A stretch of 24,308 nucleotides of DNA from a virus, in the IMG/VR virus record IMGVR_UViG_3300020194_000756, positions 1 through 24,308 of that record. One strand, 5' to 3'. The notes under the pieces are model-generated. The model made no database searches and was not told the origin of the DNA. It saw only the letters and a program-made list of their open reading frames with translations. Of this stretch, positions 1 through 7,035 are shown in pieces (position 1 is the stretch's first letter; each line of letters starts with the position of its first letter). The position numbers and the translations under genes are program-made.

Positions 1-272
1 CCAGCTTCAATGTCTTTTTTCCAAATATCATATAACTGATCTTCATTGGTAATTACTTTACCCAAATCTCTTACATATCCAGGAACAGAAACATATTTAC
101 CTTTGTTTGGTCCTTCAGGAATAATAATACCTGTAGAATATACAGTAACTGGACGACCTTCTGAATCTCGACCAACTTTCCCAGATTTAATAGTGTCACG
201 ATGATATTTAACAATATTCTTTTCTGCTTCTGACAATGTCATCATGTGACGCGGCATATACATTTCAGCCAT
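1..272 (-). CDS. Partial phage protein, N-terminal 90 residues
   Basis: The reading frame opens with ATG at 272 and stays open to the left edge, so the C-terminus is missing. A good Shine-Dalgarno (AAGGGA) lies 6 bases before the start. The visible part begins MAEMYMPRHMMTLSEAEKNI and continues with a segment naming a variable post-translational style region (VYSTGIIIPEG, KYVSVPGYVRDLGKVI) and then acidic/basic residues. It is the last visible gene of the leftward operon, after the DUF6321-like gene with a 2-base gap. I do not recognise a family. Its place downstream of terminase and small structural genes suggests a virion or morphogenesis role, which is inference only. Confidence 0.75.
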   Translation of the reverse strand, partial: MAEMYMPRHMMTLSEAEKNIVKYHRDTIKSGKVGRDSEGRPVTVYSTGIIIPEGPNKGKYVSVPGYVRDLGKVITNEDQLYDIWKKDIEA

Positions 273-274
273 AA

Positions 275-547
275 TTATCCCTTTTTATGTTTATTAGCAA
301 ATGCTCTTGCTTCTGCTTTGTTACTAAAACCCCAAGCTTGTAATGCTTTCTTTAATCGTGTGGGTCTACCTTTTTCATCTTTTAAGGGACCAGACATACC
401 AGCAAAGCGTGCAGCAAAGCTGACACGACGGCCGTCAGTCCCAGAACTTTGTGGTGGTTTAAGATCTCCACCATCTTTACTTTCAAAGTGTTTACGTCCA
501 GCTTCATTTAATCCACCTTTAGGGTTTTGATATTTCTTAGCTACCAT
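275..547 (-). CDS. Small conserved phage protein, DUF6321-like
   Basis: This is a 90-residue basic protein. The segment NPKGGLNEAGRKHFESKDGG near residues 8-27, then LKPPQSSGTDGRRVSFAARF and GMSGPLKDEKGRPTRLKKAL, is a pattern I associate from memory with the small phage family DUF6321, common in marine and cyanophage genomes. The family has no established function. The ATG overlaps the stop of the upstream 167-residue gene (TAATG), which indicates translational coupling. It is followed by the partial gene at the left edge. The very basic composition would suit a DNA- or head-associated role, but this is not demonstrated. Confidence 0.75.
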   Translation of the reverse strand: MVAKKYQNPKGGLNEAGRKHFESKDGGDLKPPQSSGTDGRRVSFAARFAGMSGPLKDEKGRPTRLKKALQAWGFSNKAEARAFANKHKKG

Positions 548-1050
548 TACTCAGTCCAACTTATTATTATTTCCATTGCATGTGAATTGTTGTTTCCATC
601 TGCATTAGTTAACCTAAATAGGTAATTAGTTAATCCTTTAAGGATAATGTTATTACCGCCTACTTCACCGCCACCACCTTTTTTACCTACACCACCTGTG
701 AGTATTTCTTTCAATATCAATGAGCCTGTGCTAGAGACTGTAGGGTTAGCTAAAGCTACACCTGTGCTAGATAATGTGCTTGCGCGATTTCTGTTAATAA
801 TAGGTAATGATGTACCACCTGTCGCACTAGCACCTTCATACAAGTACCCGACTGCATTACCACTAGATAAACCACTAATTGTAAATACAGGATTCACTCC
901 AGAAGGAAAAGCAATCACAATATCAATACTAGATCCATCTGCTATTTTATTGTCGTAATCAGCAACTAATCCAGCACTAAATGCATGGCCTTCAATTAGC
1001 CTGACATGTTCAACACTTCTGGTAGGATATGCCCCTCTGTATTGTTCCAT
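547..1050 (-). CDS. Putative virion protein, beta-rich (hypothetical)
   Basis: A 167-residue protein without a signal peptide or TM segment. It is rich in Gly, Ser, Thr and Asn. An N-terminal segment (LIEGHAFSAGLVADYDNKI) is followed by a predicted beta-rich core, a Gly/Lys loop (GGVGKKGGGGEVGGNN) and a C-terminal strand ending AMEIIISWTE. This composition is typical of phage capsid-decoration or tail-accessory proteins, but I do not recognise a named family. It sits immediately after the 44-residue basic ORF and is coupled by TAATG overlap to the DUF6321-like gene, inside a block of morphogenesis genes. The structural role is inference from context and composition. Confidence 0.7.
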   Translation of the reverse strand: MEQYRGAYPTRSVEHVRLIEGHAFSAGLVADYDNKIADGSSIDIVIAFPSGVNPVFTISGLSSGNAVGYLYEGASATGGTSLPIINRNRASTLSSTGVALANPTVSSTGSLILKEILTGGVGKKGGGGEVGGNNIILKGLTNYLFRLTNADGNNNSHAMEIIISWTE

Positions 1051-1185
1051 CTATTTCTTTTTCTTTGGAAAACCAGCTAACATATTCTTGTAAGCTTTAG
1101 GTAATATTGTCGAGTCTTCTTTTGATCGACTTGTACCTTCTTTCTTACGCTTATTGATGTTGTAATATAATCCCTTAGATGCCAT
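1051..1185 (-). CDS. Tiny basic phage protein (44 aa)
   Basis: A short frame from ATG 1185 to TAG 1051. It begins MASKGLYYNINKRKKEGTSR and ends MLAGFPKKKK, so it is strongly basic. Small phage proteins beginning GLYYNI-KRK are common beside head and tail genes and have no assigned function. The ATG overlaps the TAA of the DUF6496-like gene (TAATG), and its stop sits just before the next ATG at 1050, so it fits the gapless operon exactly. Coding is supported by this fit rather than by length. Confidence 0.7.
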   Translation of the reverse strand: MASKGLYYNINKRKKEGTSRSKEDSTILPKAYKNMLAGFPKKKK

Positions 1186-1334
1186 TAGTATCCTTTTTTC
1201 TTTTGACCTGATTCAGACATAGCAATCGCAACTGCTTGTTTCTTATCAGTCACTTTCTTACCTGAGCCTGACTTGAGTTTTCCTTCTTTGTATTCTTTCA
1301 TAACCTTACGAACTTTCTTTTGCATTTTATCCAT
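1185..1334 (-). CDS. DUF6496-like small protein (49 aa)
   Basis: The frame runs from ATG 1334, overlapping the TGA of the upstream gene (ATGA), to TAA 1185. The sequence contains VRKVMKEYKEGKLKSGSGKK followed by VTDKKQAVAIAMSESGQKKK. This matches, from memory, the small DUF6496 pattern VM-E-K-G-L-SGSG-KVT-RKQAIAIALSEA found in many phages and bacteria. The function of the family is unknown. The neighbours are hypothetical morphogenesis genes. Confidence 0.8.
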   Translation of the reverse strand: MDKMQKKVRKVMKEYKEGKLKSGSGKKVTDKKQAVAIAMSESGQKKKGY

Positions 1335-2017
1335 CATACGAGCAACCCTTTCCCTAAAGATGTTTGACCAACTTGTAATCCACCAGTACCTAACTCTGGC
1401 AGTCCTGTTCCACCAGATTTACCAATTGGCCTAGCTTTTGCTGCTAAACCACCAGTAGCGCGAGATAATCTTTTTCTAGATGCTGTCATAGTTGCTGCTT
1501 CGCGCTTGACATCTTGTGTGCCTGATTTTGCTAATTTTGTAAGTTGTTTTAATTGATCCGCAGTTAAATAAGTTGTAGCAGAACCGACACCCTCAGGTCT
1601 AAATACATCGACCATTCTCGTGTCATATACTGGTTTTTTATTAATTCCTATACCTGTATAACTTGTTGGTTCAATCCCTTTAGGTGGGGTATAAAAAATA
1701 TAACCACTATGTTGACCAGGTAATTGATCTGTTAAATATGTTTTATCATAGTTTTGGTTAGCAGCTACTTGCATGTAACCTTTGGTACTTCTTTCCCCTA
1801 ATTCATATTGACCAGTGGCTGGGTTAAAGAACTCTAATGCTTTTTCTTGTGACCGATATCCTTCTTTAATAATCTTATCGATGGCTTGATTAAAGAATGC
1901 TTCAGACTTAAAAACATTCTTTTGACCGCCAAGTTGATCTAGGATGTCTGCTTTAATGCCAGGAACATCAGGAATAATTTTTCGAGCAACAGCTTGTTCG
2001 TAAGTAATGTTAGCCAT
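1334..2017 (-). CDS. Hypothetical phage protein (227 aa)
   Basis: The start at 2017 is decided by a strong ribosome-binding site (AGGAGG, 5-6 bases upstream). Residues 1-150 look globular, with alternating charged helices and aromatic residues (for example GYRSQEKALEFFNPATGQYE). A basic stretch, TASRKRLSRATGGLAAKARP, follows near residues 178-197, and a Gly/Leu-rich tail ends GQTSLGKGLLV. No catalytic motif or TM segment is visible. A disordered glycine-rich C-terminus like this is frequent in phage head-tail or internal proteins. It is encoded between the small MGG- protein and the DUF6496-like gene. The family was not recognised. Confidence 0.7.
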   Translation of the reverse strand: MANITYEQAVARKIIPDVPGIKADILDQLGGQKNVFKSEAFFNQAIDKIIKEGYRSQEKALEFFNPATGQYELGERSTKGYMQVAANQNYDKTYLTDQLPGQHSGYIFYTPPKGIEPTSYTGIGINKKPVYDTRMVDVFRPEGVGSATTYLTADQLKQLTKLAKSGTQDVKREAATMTASRKRLSRATGGLAAKARPIGKSGGTGLPELGTGGLQVGQTSLGKGLLV

Positions 2018-2018
2018 A

Positions 2019-2255
2019 TTAGCCTCCTAAAGTTTGATCTTCTTCATCAACACCTGTTTCTGGTGTGACACGTTGTGCCAATAACATACGCTTTCCACCA
2101 ACACGTCTTGCTTTTTGTGCTGCAGACATTTGTTCTGCTAATTCTCTTTTTTGCTCTTCAGCTGCTTTTCTTGCGCGTGCAGTTTCTTCACGCTGTAGGC
2201 GTAAAGCTTCATCAGCAGCGGACGTATCTGGCTTACCACCAATTAAACCACCCAT
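2019..2255 (-). CDS. Small coiled-coil phage protein with conserved MGG start
   Basis: A 78-residue protein with a start supported by GGAG 6 bases upstream and by TAATG overlap with the acetyltransferase-like gene. It begins MGGLIGGKPDTSAADEALRL. A long amphipathic helix (residues 15-50, rich in Arg, Glu, Gln, Ala) follows, then a tail with RMLLAQRVTPETGVDEEDQT and a final LGG. Short proteins with an MGG start, a charged helix and an LLGG-like end sit beside internal-virion and head genes in many podoviruses. Their exact role is unknown. A virion-associated function is inferred. Confidence 0.7.
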   Translation of the reverse strand: MGGLIGGKPDTSAADEALRLQREETARARKAAEEQKRELAEQMSAAQKARRVGGKRMLLAQRVTPETGVDEEDQTLGG

Positions 2256-2746
2256 TACAATCTCCTCATAATATATGTATCTTCCTTATCTGCGCTATAT
2301 TCTTTCATAGTTCCTTCCTCAATAAAACCTAATGACTTGGCCCAACGAACAGCACGATGATCATTACATTTTACTGTTATTTGTATACGATGTAAATTAA
2401 ATAATATCTGACAGCTATCAAAAAATGCAAATGCACCTTTTGTCATAGCTATTGGGTATCTTCTGGATTCCTGAGTAAACATAGACCACGCCTCACCCAC
2501 TCCTTTCCAGTGAAACATAACACCAAACACAGCGACAGGACGACGATTGACAAACGCAGTAATACTAGGACCGCAGTAAGATTGAAACACAAGAAACCGT
2601 TTTCTATCTTCAATCGTAATTGATTGAGATTCATACTCATCTATTCCTTTAAAATTATCTAAATGGCCTTCATGAAATGGTAGATAATATCCATTTTTAA
2701 CTTCAGGCATTGCTTTGAGTATTTTATCAACGTGAGTTAAAAACAT
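2255..2746 (-). CDS. GNAT-fold acetyltransferase-like protein, T7 gp13-like
   Basis: About 163 residues. The C-terminal half has the GNAT pattern: an aromatic-rich strand pair (PVAVFGVMFHWKGVGEAWSM), a helix, then LHRIQITVKCNDHRAVRWAK and SLGFIEEGTMKEY, as in acetyltransferases where the N-H-A-xxWAxxLGF segment contacts CoA. In T7-like phages the internal virion protein gp13 has this fold and supports morphogenesis. The gene follows and slightly overlaps terminase, consistent with a morphogenesis role. A GTG at 2755 is an alternative start; neither start has a clear Shine-Dalgarno. Whether it acetylates anything cannot be judged from the sequence. Confidence 0.75.
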   Translation of the reverse strand: MFLTHVDKILKAMPEVKNGYYLPFHEGHLDNFKGIDEYESQSITIEDRKRFLVFQSYCGPSITAFVNRRPVAVFGVMFHWKGVGEAWSMFTQESRRYPIAMTKGAFAFFDSCQILFNLHRIQITVKCNDHRAVRWAKSLGFIEEGTMKEYSADKEDTYIMRRL

Positions 2747-4289
2747 CGAAGTCACTATTTACTACAGTTTGTGAAATTAATGTATTCTGTGATAAGGCGG
2801 ACTTGGTCATCCGCTTATGTTCTCCGCCACCTAAAAGCAGATAACCAAATGCATCGCCAATGTGAGAATGTTCATTCTTATTTGGACTGTCTCTAAATCT
2901 TTCTTGTCCAGCACCAACACTCACTCGTTTAAAATGATAGCCTCCAGCGAGTGATTTACGTAATCTTTTGCAAGAAGTGTGTAATACAAGTCCAGGCTTT
3001 CCAGCAATCAATCGTTGCATCGGAGCAGCTGCTGCTTCACGTCTGACTTGGAAATTGTTTGATGGTGTAGGTTGTGCGCGCAAGCCTAAGGTACGTAAGT
3101 AATCAAATGCAGTGACTTCATAGATCGCATCTCGTTGCATACCCGCTGGGTCGCCCCATACCAGTATTTGTGCTTTAGGATATTTAGCATTTATTTCAGC
3201 TAAAAGTTGTGTGCCAAATCTTTCAAGACCCATATCTTCTGTCACAATTTCATGTAAGATTACCCAACGTCCATTATTGAGTCGTTGCCCAATTGCAGCG
3301 GCTGGTGTCAAACCAAAGTCAAGACCAATATGAATAGGTAGAGTGGGATCATAATCAACCTCAGAACTACTCATCATGTTGTCATCATACTCAGGCCATA
3401 CAGGCTTACCTTCTTGCACGTAAGTAAACTTACCTTCAGCATAACAACGAATCCAATCTAAGTTCTTACCACCCAACATTTGAGCATAATATCCGCCAGG
3501 TAAGTTCGATACGTTTTCTGCTTTAGGATTAATGGTCCACCAACGACCCCCTGAAAAAATATGATCATTCGCTTCTGGATTCTCAGGTAAATTTTCAGGA
3601 CTCACTTCGATGACACCGCCTGGCTGATGAAAGAAGTCCCAAGCATATTTACCTGTGATCGGCTCTTTTTGGCTTAAACGAAACCACCAATGGTCATCGT
3701 CCATGGGGTTAGTATCCATCCACACTCCATGCCAAGTCGGGCCACCATCCCGCTGTGTAGGATAGCGACCAACCCGATGAGTAAGACCATCAATAACAGC
3801 TTTTGGAAGTTCTCGTGCTTCATTGACCCATGCTCCTGTAAGTTCAAGTGACAATAATTTACGTACATCTTTAGGTTGGTCCAATGCCAGGAAAATCACT
3901 TCACAGTCTATACCCGCAGCATCACCGCGGGACGGGAGGCGAATGTGATGAGTGATTGGAGGTGTGTATAGCATCGGACCAAAAGTGTTTTCAGGAAATA
4001 ACTCTTGCCATGTCTTAATGGTTGTCGTCTTAAGTTCTGGGTACGAGTTCCTGACAATTACAAAGCGAGTATAGCGAATCCCATCAATCGGTGATGGTTT
4101 CTGTCTGACAGCTCTCATCATGATCTCAGCAGCACACGCATAGGATTTACCAGATCCAACAGGCCCCATAAGTCCGCGAACAAATGCATTACTTTGGAGA
4201 AATTTATAAGTTGTCCGTGCGCTACTAAAATCCAGATCAATGCCTGGACCCGCTAACTCTTTTTTACTACGTTCTTTTTTATTGCTCAT
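2727..4289 (-). CDS. terL: Terminase large subunit
   Basis: A 520-residue DNA-packaging motor. Walker A is GPVGSGKS at residues 42-49. The Walker B-like strand with its acidic end is LTGAWVNEARE at about 150-160. The C-terminal RNase H-like nuclease is marked by IHIGLDFGLTPAAAIG near residue 340, VWGDPAG near 390 and HSHIGDAFGYLLLG near 480, which are the usual acidic positions. Length and motif order are complete, so both ATPase and headful or site-specific cleavage activities are expected. The small subunit lies three genes upstream, with three small ORFs between them, an unusual spacing compared with the commonly adjacent terS-terL pair. Confidence 0.96.
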   Translation of the reverse strand: MSNKKERSKKELAGPGIDLDFSSARTTYKFLQSNAFVRGLMGPVGSGKSYACAAEIMMRAVRQKPSPIDGIRYTRFVIVRNSYPELKTTTIKTWQELFPENTFGPMLYTPPITHHIRLPSRGDAAGIDCEVIFLALDQPKDVRKLLSLELTGAWVNEARELPKAVIDGLTHRVGRYPTQRDGGPTWHGVWMDTNPMDDDHWWFRLSQKEPITGKYAWDFFHQPGGVIEVSPENLPENPEANDHIFSGGRWWTINPKAENVSNLPGGYYAQMLGGKNLDWIRCYAEGKFTYVQEGKPVWPEYDDNMMSSSEVDYDPTLPIHIGLDFGLTPAAAIGQRLNNGRWVILHEIVTEDMGLERFGTQLLAEINAKYPKAQILVWGDPAGMQRDAIYEVTAFDYLRTLGLRAQPTPSNNFQVRREAAAAPMQRLIAGKPGLVLHTSCKRLRKSLAGGYHFKRVSVGAGQERFRDSPNKNEHSHIGDAFGYLLLGGGEHKRMTKSALSQNTLISQTVVNSDFDVFNSR

Positions 4290-4440
4290 CGTCGATGTCT
4301 TTAAACTTCATGGTTGCAATTCGTCTGAGTTCTTGATTCTCTTTCCATAACGCATCAATAATTTCCATAACCCTTGAGTTATTCAGATGTGCCATAGCAA
4401 ACTCTTCTCGCAATTGCTCAATCATTGCTTTAAGTTCCAT
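4279..4440 (-). CDS. Small helical protein upstream of terL (53 aa)
   Basis: The frame runs from ATG 4440 to TAA 4279. It overlaps the end of the DUF3310-like gene by 11 bases and the start of terL by 11 bases. The product begins MELKAMIEQLREEFAMAHLN and ends FKDIDDEQ. It is almost entirely predicted alpha-helix with heptad-like spacing and is acidic overall, so it may form a coiled coil. No family is recognised. The tight overlaps on both sides and the absence of any other reading of this gap support it as a real gene. Confidence 0.7.
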   Translation of the reverse strand: MELKAMIEQLREEFAMAHLNNSRVMEIIDALWKENQELRRIATMKFKDIDDEQ

Positions 4441-4660
4441 CACGTTCCCTCACTTTCTTGCGAAGTCGTTGTAAGTAATAGTCTGCTTTATCAAGATCCT
4501 CAACTCCGTTCTTGAGCGCAAACCTCCAAACATACTTAATTACATTTGCTACACAAACTGCAATTATCCCCACCAGACCCATGGTTGCCGACTCGATAGC
4601 ATCAATACATTCCACTTTACCTTGTGTGTAATGCTTGGGTCGATTGACGTTATCATTCAT
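4430..4660 (-). CDS. DUF3310-like protein, T7 gp1.7-related
   Basis: A 76-residue protein with the characteristic DUF3310 layout: VNRPKHYTQGKVECIDAIES at the start, a central NVIKYVWRFALKNGVEDLDK, and a C-terminal helix ADYYLQRLRKKVRE. This N-PKHY / IECIDAIE / NAIKY-WR-K-G-EDL-KA-WYL-RL pattern is widespread in phages and includes T7 gp1.7, reported as a nucleoside monophosphate kinase that affects dideoxynucleotide sensitivity. The nucleotide role here is family-based inference. It overlaps both neighbours, between the small terminase and the large terminase. Confidence 0.88.
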   Translation of the reverse strand: MNDNVNRPKHYTQGKVECIDAIESATMGLVGIIAVCVANVIKYVWRFALKNGVEDLDKADYYLQRLRKKVRERDGT

Positions 4661-4841
4661 CTTTATCTATTCCTAATCTTCGTGCTGCTTCTTTTGCAAA
4701 CTTGTTGACCACTTCAAACTGTTGGTTAGGATTATCTAATACTTTTTTTATCCAACCTCTGTATCGGTCGTATCCCTGTACTCTTTCTGCTTCTTGTTTA
4801 ATAATAGCCATATATTTATCTCGTGATGCTTTATTCTTCAT
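4653..4841 (-). CDS. Small basic helical protein (62 aa)
   Basis: The longer frame opens at 4922, but the region before 4841 lies inside the upstream gene and reads as unlikely hydrophobic sequence. I choose the ATG at 4841, which overlaps the TerS gene by 11 bases, the same overlap seen elsewhere in this operon. The product begins MKNKASRDKYMAIIKQEAER and contains YRGWIKKVLDNPNQQFEVVN. It is helical and basic. The function was not recognised. Placement between terS and the DUF3310-like gene suggests a packaging or nucleotide-metabolism accessory, but this is speculative. Confidence 0.65.
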   Translation of the reverse strand: MKNKASRDKYMAIIKQEAERVQGYDRYRGWIKKVLDNPNQQFEVVNKFAKEAARRLGIDKDE

Positions 4842-5250
4842 TGTCAATTGTTTCGGGTGCTTTAATATTAATACCAATGACAGACGGTCGATCTGAATCA
4901 TCAGGCGTATCCAGCAAGCCACTGGCTTTGGCTAACAGTCTTAAAGTCTGTACCTTGTCCCATAACTCAATCTCAATCTCTCCTGTCTTCGGATTGGTCT
5001 TGATTCTTTTAATCGCTTGCATGGCATGTTCAGGAATATCCTTACTAGCTTTGACTTGAACATTGCCTTCTTCATCCCAACTCATGATGTCTGATAGTTT
5101 TGTATTTGCCATACACAGCAACGAGTAGGCCACGGCCTCTCGATTTGCTGCGATGGTTGTACTCCGTTCTAAGTTCTTTTGTAAAGCTCTGACACCGCCA
5201 TAGCCTGACAAACTTGGAATCGGTTTATTTTTGTTTTTAGTTTCACTCAT
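4831..5250 (-). CDS. terS: Putative terminase small subunit
   Basis: A 139-residue protein. The C-terminal half has GEIEIELWDKVQTLRLLAKA followed by SGLLDTP. This matches the end of Terminase_2-type small subunits, where a helix of the form LKDKLKALELLGKYLGL closes the domain. The N-terminal half has no obvious helix-turn-helix, but helices at residues 28-52 and 72-85 could bind DNA. The location three genes before terL supports a packaging role as the DNA-recognition subunit. The start ATG overlaps the TGA of the upstream gene (TGATG). Confidence is moderate because the family is very divergent. Confidence 0.6.
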   Translation of the reverse strand: MSETKNKNKPIPSLSGYGGVRALQKNLERSTTIAANREAVAYSLLCMANTKLSDIMSWDEEGNVQVKASKDIPEHAMQAIKRIKTNPKTGEIEIELWDKVQTLRLLAKASGLLDTPDDSDRPSVIGINIKAPETIDNEE

Positions 5251-5549
5251 CAGAAGGGTAGATCGTCTTCAACATCCATAAGTGAATCCGATGAGACCGA
5301 ATTCTGTACTGGTGCTTGTGGTGTGGAATTGGTACCCTGTTTAACTGGATTACCGATCTTAATCTTGTACCACTTGTTTCCAGAACTTTGTGAAACGTTT
5401 TCGTAGAGATTAATGTAGCATCGTGTTCCATCTGGTAGTAACACTTGGCCTTGGTAGTCGCCATGCCAATCCTCTGTCTTATCGTTGTTAACAAATAATT
5501 TGCCTTCGTTTTCTTTCAATTCTAACGGACGTTTATAATCTTCAGCCAT
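5250..5549 (-). CDS. SSB-like protein with acidic C-terminal tip
   Basis: A 99-residue protein. The N-terminal two thirds are predicted beta-rich (GKLFVNNDKT, GDYQGQVLLPDGTRCYINLY, KWYKIKIGNP), compatible with a small OB-like fold. A polar Gln/Ser/Pro linker follows and ends in MDVEDDLPF. That ending closely resembles the C-terminal tip of bacterial SSB (E. coli MDFDDDIPF), the peptide that docks partner proteins. It is encoded directly after RusA and before TerS, a context of DNA metabolism. Binding to ssDNA is inferred. The alternative is a non-SSB protein that mimics the tip. The start is supported by GGAAGAAG upstream. Confidence 0.65.
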   Translation of the reverse strand: MAEDYKRPLELKENEGKLFVNNDKTEDWHGDYQGQVLLPDGTRCYINLYENVSQSSGNKWYKIKIGNPVKQGTNSTPQAPVQNSVSSDSLMDVEDDLPF

Positions 5550-5919
5550 TATCTTCTTCCTTTTCTAGTTCATAAATATGGACGACGGCAGCGCCACCAT
5601 CCTTCGATTCACCGCGAGCAATTTCAATGTATTCAAATTGACTATCGTCATCATACACGTTAGCCTTCATGAGTGCATCTAGTATTGCTTTGAGTGTGTT
5701 GTCCAGATCAAACCTTCTTTTCGACCTGGGATGTATCATGACACTGACCCCAAGACTCTTATCACCAAACCCTTTGTACCCAGCTTTTCTGACTATAGCA
5801 TCTACCTCTTCGGTAAATTTTTTTCCAGCGGGAGAGATATACCTTCGCTTTCCCGATGCGTGCCAGTAGTTGTTTACACTGGGAGGATATGGCAATTCAA
5901 ATCTTAGTGTCGGTGTCAT
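5542..5919 (-). CDS. rusA: RusA-family Holliday junction resolvase
   Basis: A 125-residue endonuclease that cuts four-way junctions symmetrically. It shows the RusA signature: PYPPSVNNYW at residues 10-19, the catalytic aspartates in RRFDLDNTLKAILDAL (D71, D73, with K77 on the following helix), and ANVYDDDSQ (D91/D92 region). All key positions are present and the length is normal. It lies in the leftward operon directly after a ribbon-helix-helix regulator (ATGA overlap) and before the SSB-like gene. It probably resolves recombination or replication intermediates before packaging, complementing the YqaJ/ERF pair on the other strand. Confidence 0.93.
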   Translation of the reverse strand: MTPTLRFELPYPPSVNNYWHASGKRRYISPAGKKFTEEVDAIVRKAGYKGFGDKSLGVSVMIHPRSKRRFDLDNTLKAILDALMKANVYDDDSQFEYIEIARGESKDGGAAVVHIYELEKEEDNG

Positions 5920-6077
5920 AGTCGATTCAATCTCGCATTAATGTCTTTAGTACAGTAAGCTTTGATCGCATCGTTTATAATGCTCGCCTTAGTCTTCTCT
6001 TGCTCTTTCGCAGTCTTGCTTAATAACTCAACACTTTGAGGAGTAAGTCGAACTAAGAACGGTTTTAGATCACTCAT
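5916..6077 (-). CDS. Ribbon-helix-helix DNA-binding protein (53 aa)
   Basis: The frame runs from ATG 6077 to TGA 5916, with ATGA-type overlaps on both sides. The protein begins MSDLKPFLVRLTPQSVELLS: a beta-strand with alternating residues (KPFLVRLT), then a helix, and a second helix around KASIINDAIKAY. This is the Arc/CopG/MetJ architecture, in which a dimeric ribbon enters the major groove. Many phages encode such small repressors next to early genes. The target is unknown. The palindromes around 7130-7180 and 7628-7673 are possible operators, but no link is shown. Confidence 0.75.
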   Translation of the reverse strand: MSDLKPFLVRLTPQSVELLSKTAKEQEKTKASIINDAIKAYCTKDINARLNRL

Positions 6078-6339
6078 ACAAGTCTCCTACATATTTGTTA
6101 CGGACCTTTTTCTTCGGACGTCCACGACTCCGTACATCATTCTCATGTTCTTTAGCGACATCACGTTTACACATGGCAATCATTTTCAGATACTGACTGG
6201 CCCCTATCGTCTTCAAGCCATGCCCGTCAAAACCCTTAGTCATTTTCCAGTAACCACCTGGATCGGTAAACTTGTATTCCAACGGATTACCATCGTTGAA
6301 CTCATTACAGATGAGTTTATAGAATTCGCGTAATGTCAC
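6070..6339 (-). CDS. Hypothetical protein with AT-hook-like motif (89 aa)
   Basis: The start is GTG at 6339, overlapping the TGA of the 30-residue gene upstream. The body contains aromatic and glycine-rich segments (DPGGYWKMTKGFDGHGLKTI). Near residues 70-79 it carries SRGRPKKKVR, whose RGRPKKK core resembles an AT-hook, a minor-groove DNA-binding motif. It is followed by an RHH regulator and RusA, so a DNA-associated function is plausible. No enzymatic motif is visible. The family is not recognised. Confidence 0.65.
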   Translation of the reverse strand: MTLREFYKLICNEFNDGNPLEYKFTDPGGYWKMTKGFDGHGLKTIGASQYLKMIAMCKRDVAKEHENDVRSRGRPKKKVRNKYVGDLYE

Positions 6340-6428
6340 TTCTTCTTCCCAAAGATACGTTCAAAGTTCTCTTCAAACTTTTTACGATCCACTGGTCTTG
6401 GCGCACTGCCTTTTCCACCATCACTCAT
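6336..6428 (-). CDS. Tiny conserved phage protein GGKGS-RIFG (30 aa)
   Basis: A 30-codon frame from ATG 6428 to TGA 6336. It begins MSDGGKGSAPRPVDRKKFEE and ends ERIFGKKK. Very short phage proteins with GGKGS-RP near the start and a W/F-RIFG-K ending are common in T4-like and marine phages and usually escape gene callers. No function is known. It overlaps both neighbours by a few bases, in keeping with operon style, so I consider it real despite its size. Confidence 0.75.
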   Translation of the reverse strand: MSDGGKGSAPRPVDRKKFEENFERIFGKKK

Positions 6429-6610
6429 TTGATCTCCTTCTTCAGTAAACCTTCAGGTAAGTTTATATAATCCTCATGCAAGCAACTGGTATACTCTGCC
6501 TTTGGATAGTTCTTTAAAGCATATTCATTCGCTCTTGTACAATCTACAAAATGTCCCACGTATTGGGGGTGTTTCATTGTCATATATACAACAAGCACAT
6601 ACTCAAACAT
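6425..6610 (-). CDS. Small hypothetical phage protein (61 aa)
   Basis: A longer frame opens at 6661, but the ATG at 6610 follows an excellent ribosome-binding site (GGGAGGA, 5 bases upstream) and overlaps the previous gene by 8 bases, so I take it as the start. The product begins MFEYVLVVYMTMKHPQYVGH, then a helix with TRANEYALKNYPKA, then CLHEDYINLPEG. It looks like a compact alpha/beta domain. Similar small proteins with a strand, F-D-x3-CxxxAxxxN and an aromatic strand occur in many phages without assigned function. Confidence 0.7.
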   Translation of the reverse strand: MFEYVLVVYMTMKHPQYVGHFVDCTRANEYALKNYPKAEYTSCLHEDYINLPEGLLKKEIK

Positions 6611-7028
6611 CTTTTCCTCCCTCGATCTTGGTATAGCGTTTAATGTAGTTGATGTCTTCATTGTCCAACATGTAACCTTTTACATCATCCCACTTCACAC
6701 TACTATCATACACAATCCGTCTCAAGTTACCACGGATGCCTGGGTATGCCGATCTCGGTCTCATCTCTACATAACCTAACTTCATCAGTTTCTGTAGATG
6801 GTATTGTATCGTAGGATAAGTCACTTTGAGTTTCTCAGCTAACGTCCTAATGCCTACAATACTAAAACCTTGTTTGTTACAGTATCCAGCTAATACAGCT
6901 AATACTCTTAAGTTACCTGGAGTCACTTTCTGATCCAGCACTGCTTTAAATGGAATGACTACAAAGTACCTGTGATCTTTATTTCTTAGCTTTTGTATCT
7001 TAATTGATTCAGGTATCTTGTATTCCAT
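6603..7028 (-). CDS. Winged helix-turn-helix protein
   Basis: A 141-residue DNA-binding protein. A strand-rich N-terminus (residues 1-30) is followed by a winged HTH: TPGNLRVLAVLAGYCNKQGF as the first helix, GIRTLAEKLKVTYPTIQYHL as the HTH with the recognition helix, then LMKLGYVEMRPR as the wing. This resembles HTH_36/MarR-like domains used by phage replication initiators and transcription regulators. It is the first gene of the leftward operon. A promoter (TATACT at 7041-7036) sits so close that the transcript may be leaderless; no Shine-Dalgarno is visible. It may regulate the divergent promoters beside it. Confidence 0.8.
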   Translation of the reverse strand: MEYKIPESIKIQKLRNKDHRYFVVIPFKAVLDQKVTPGNLRVLAVLAGYCNKQGFSIVGIRTLAEKLKVTYPTIQYHLQKLMKLGYVEMRPRSAYPGIRGNLRRIVYDSSVKWDDVKGYMLDNEDINYIKRYTKIEGGKDV

Positions 7029-7035
7029 TAGAGTT

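Noticed and set aside
5243-5494. 83-codon minus-strand ORF overlapping the SSB-like gene
   Set aside because: It is a frame shadow. The 5250-5549 frame has the ribosome-binding site, the operon overlaps and the SSB-like tip.
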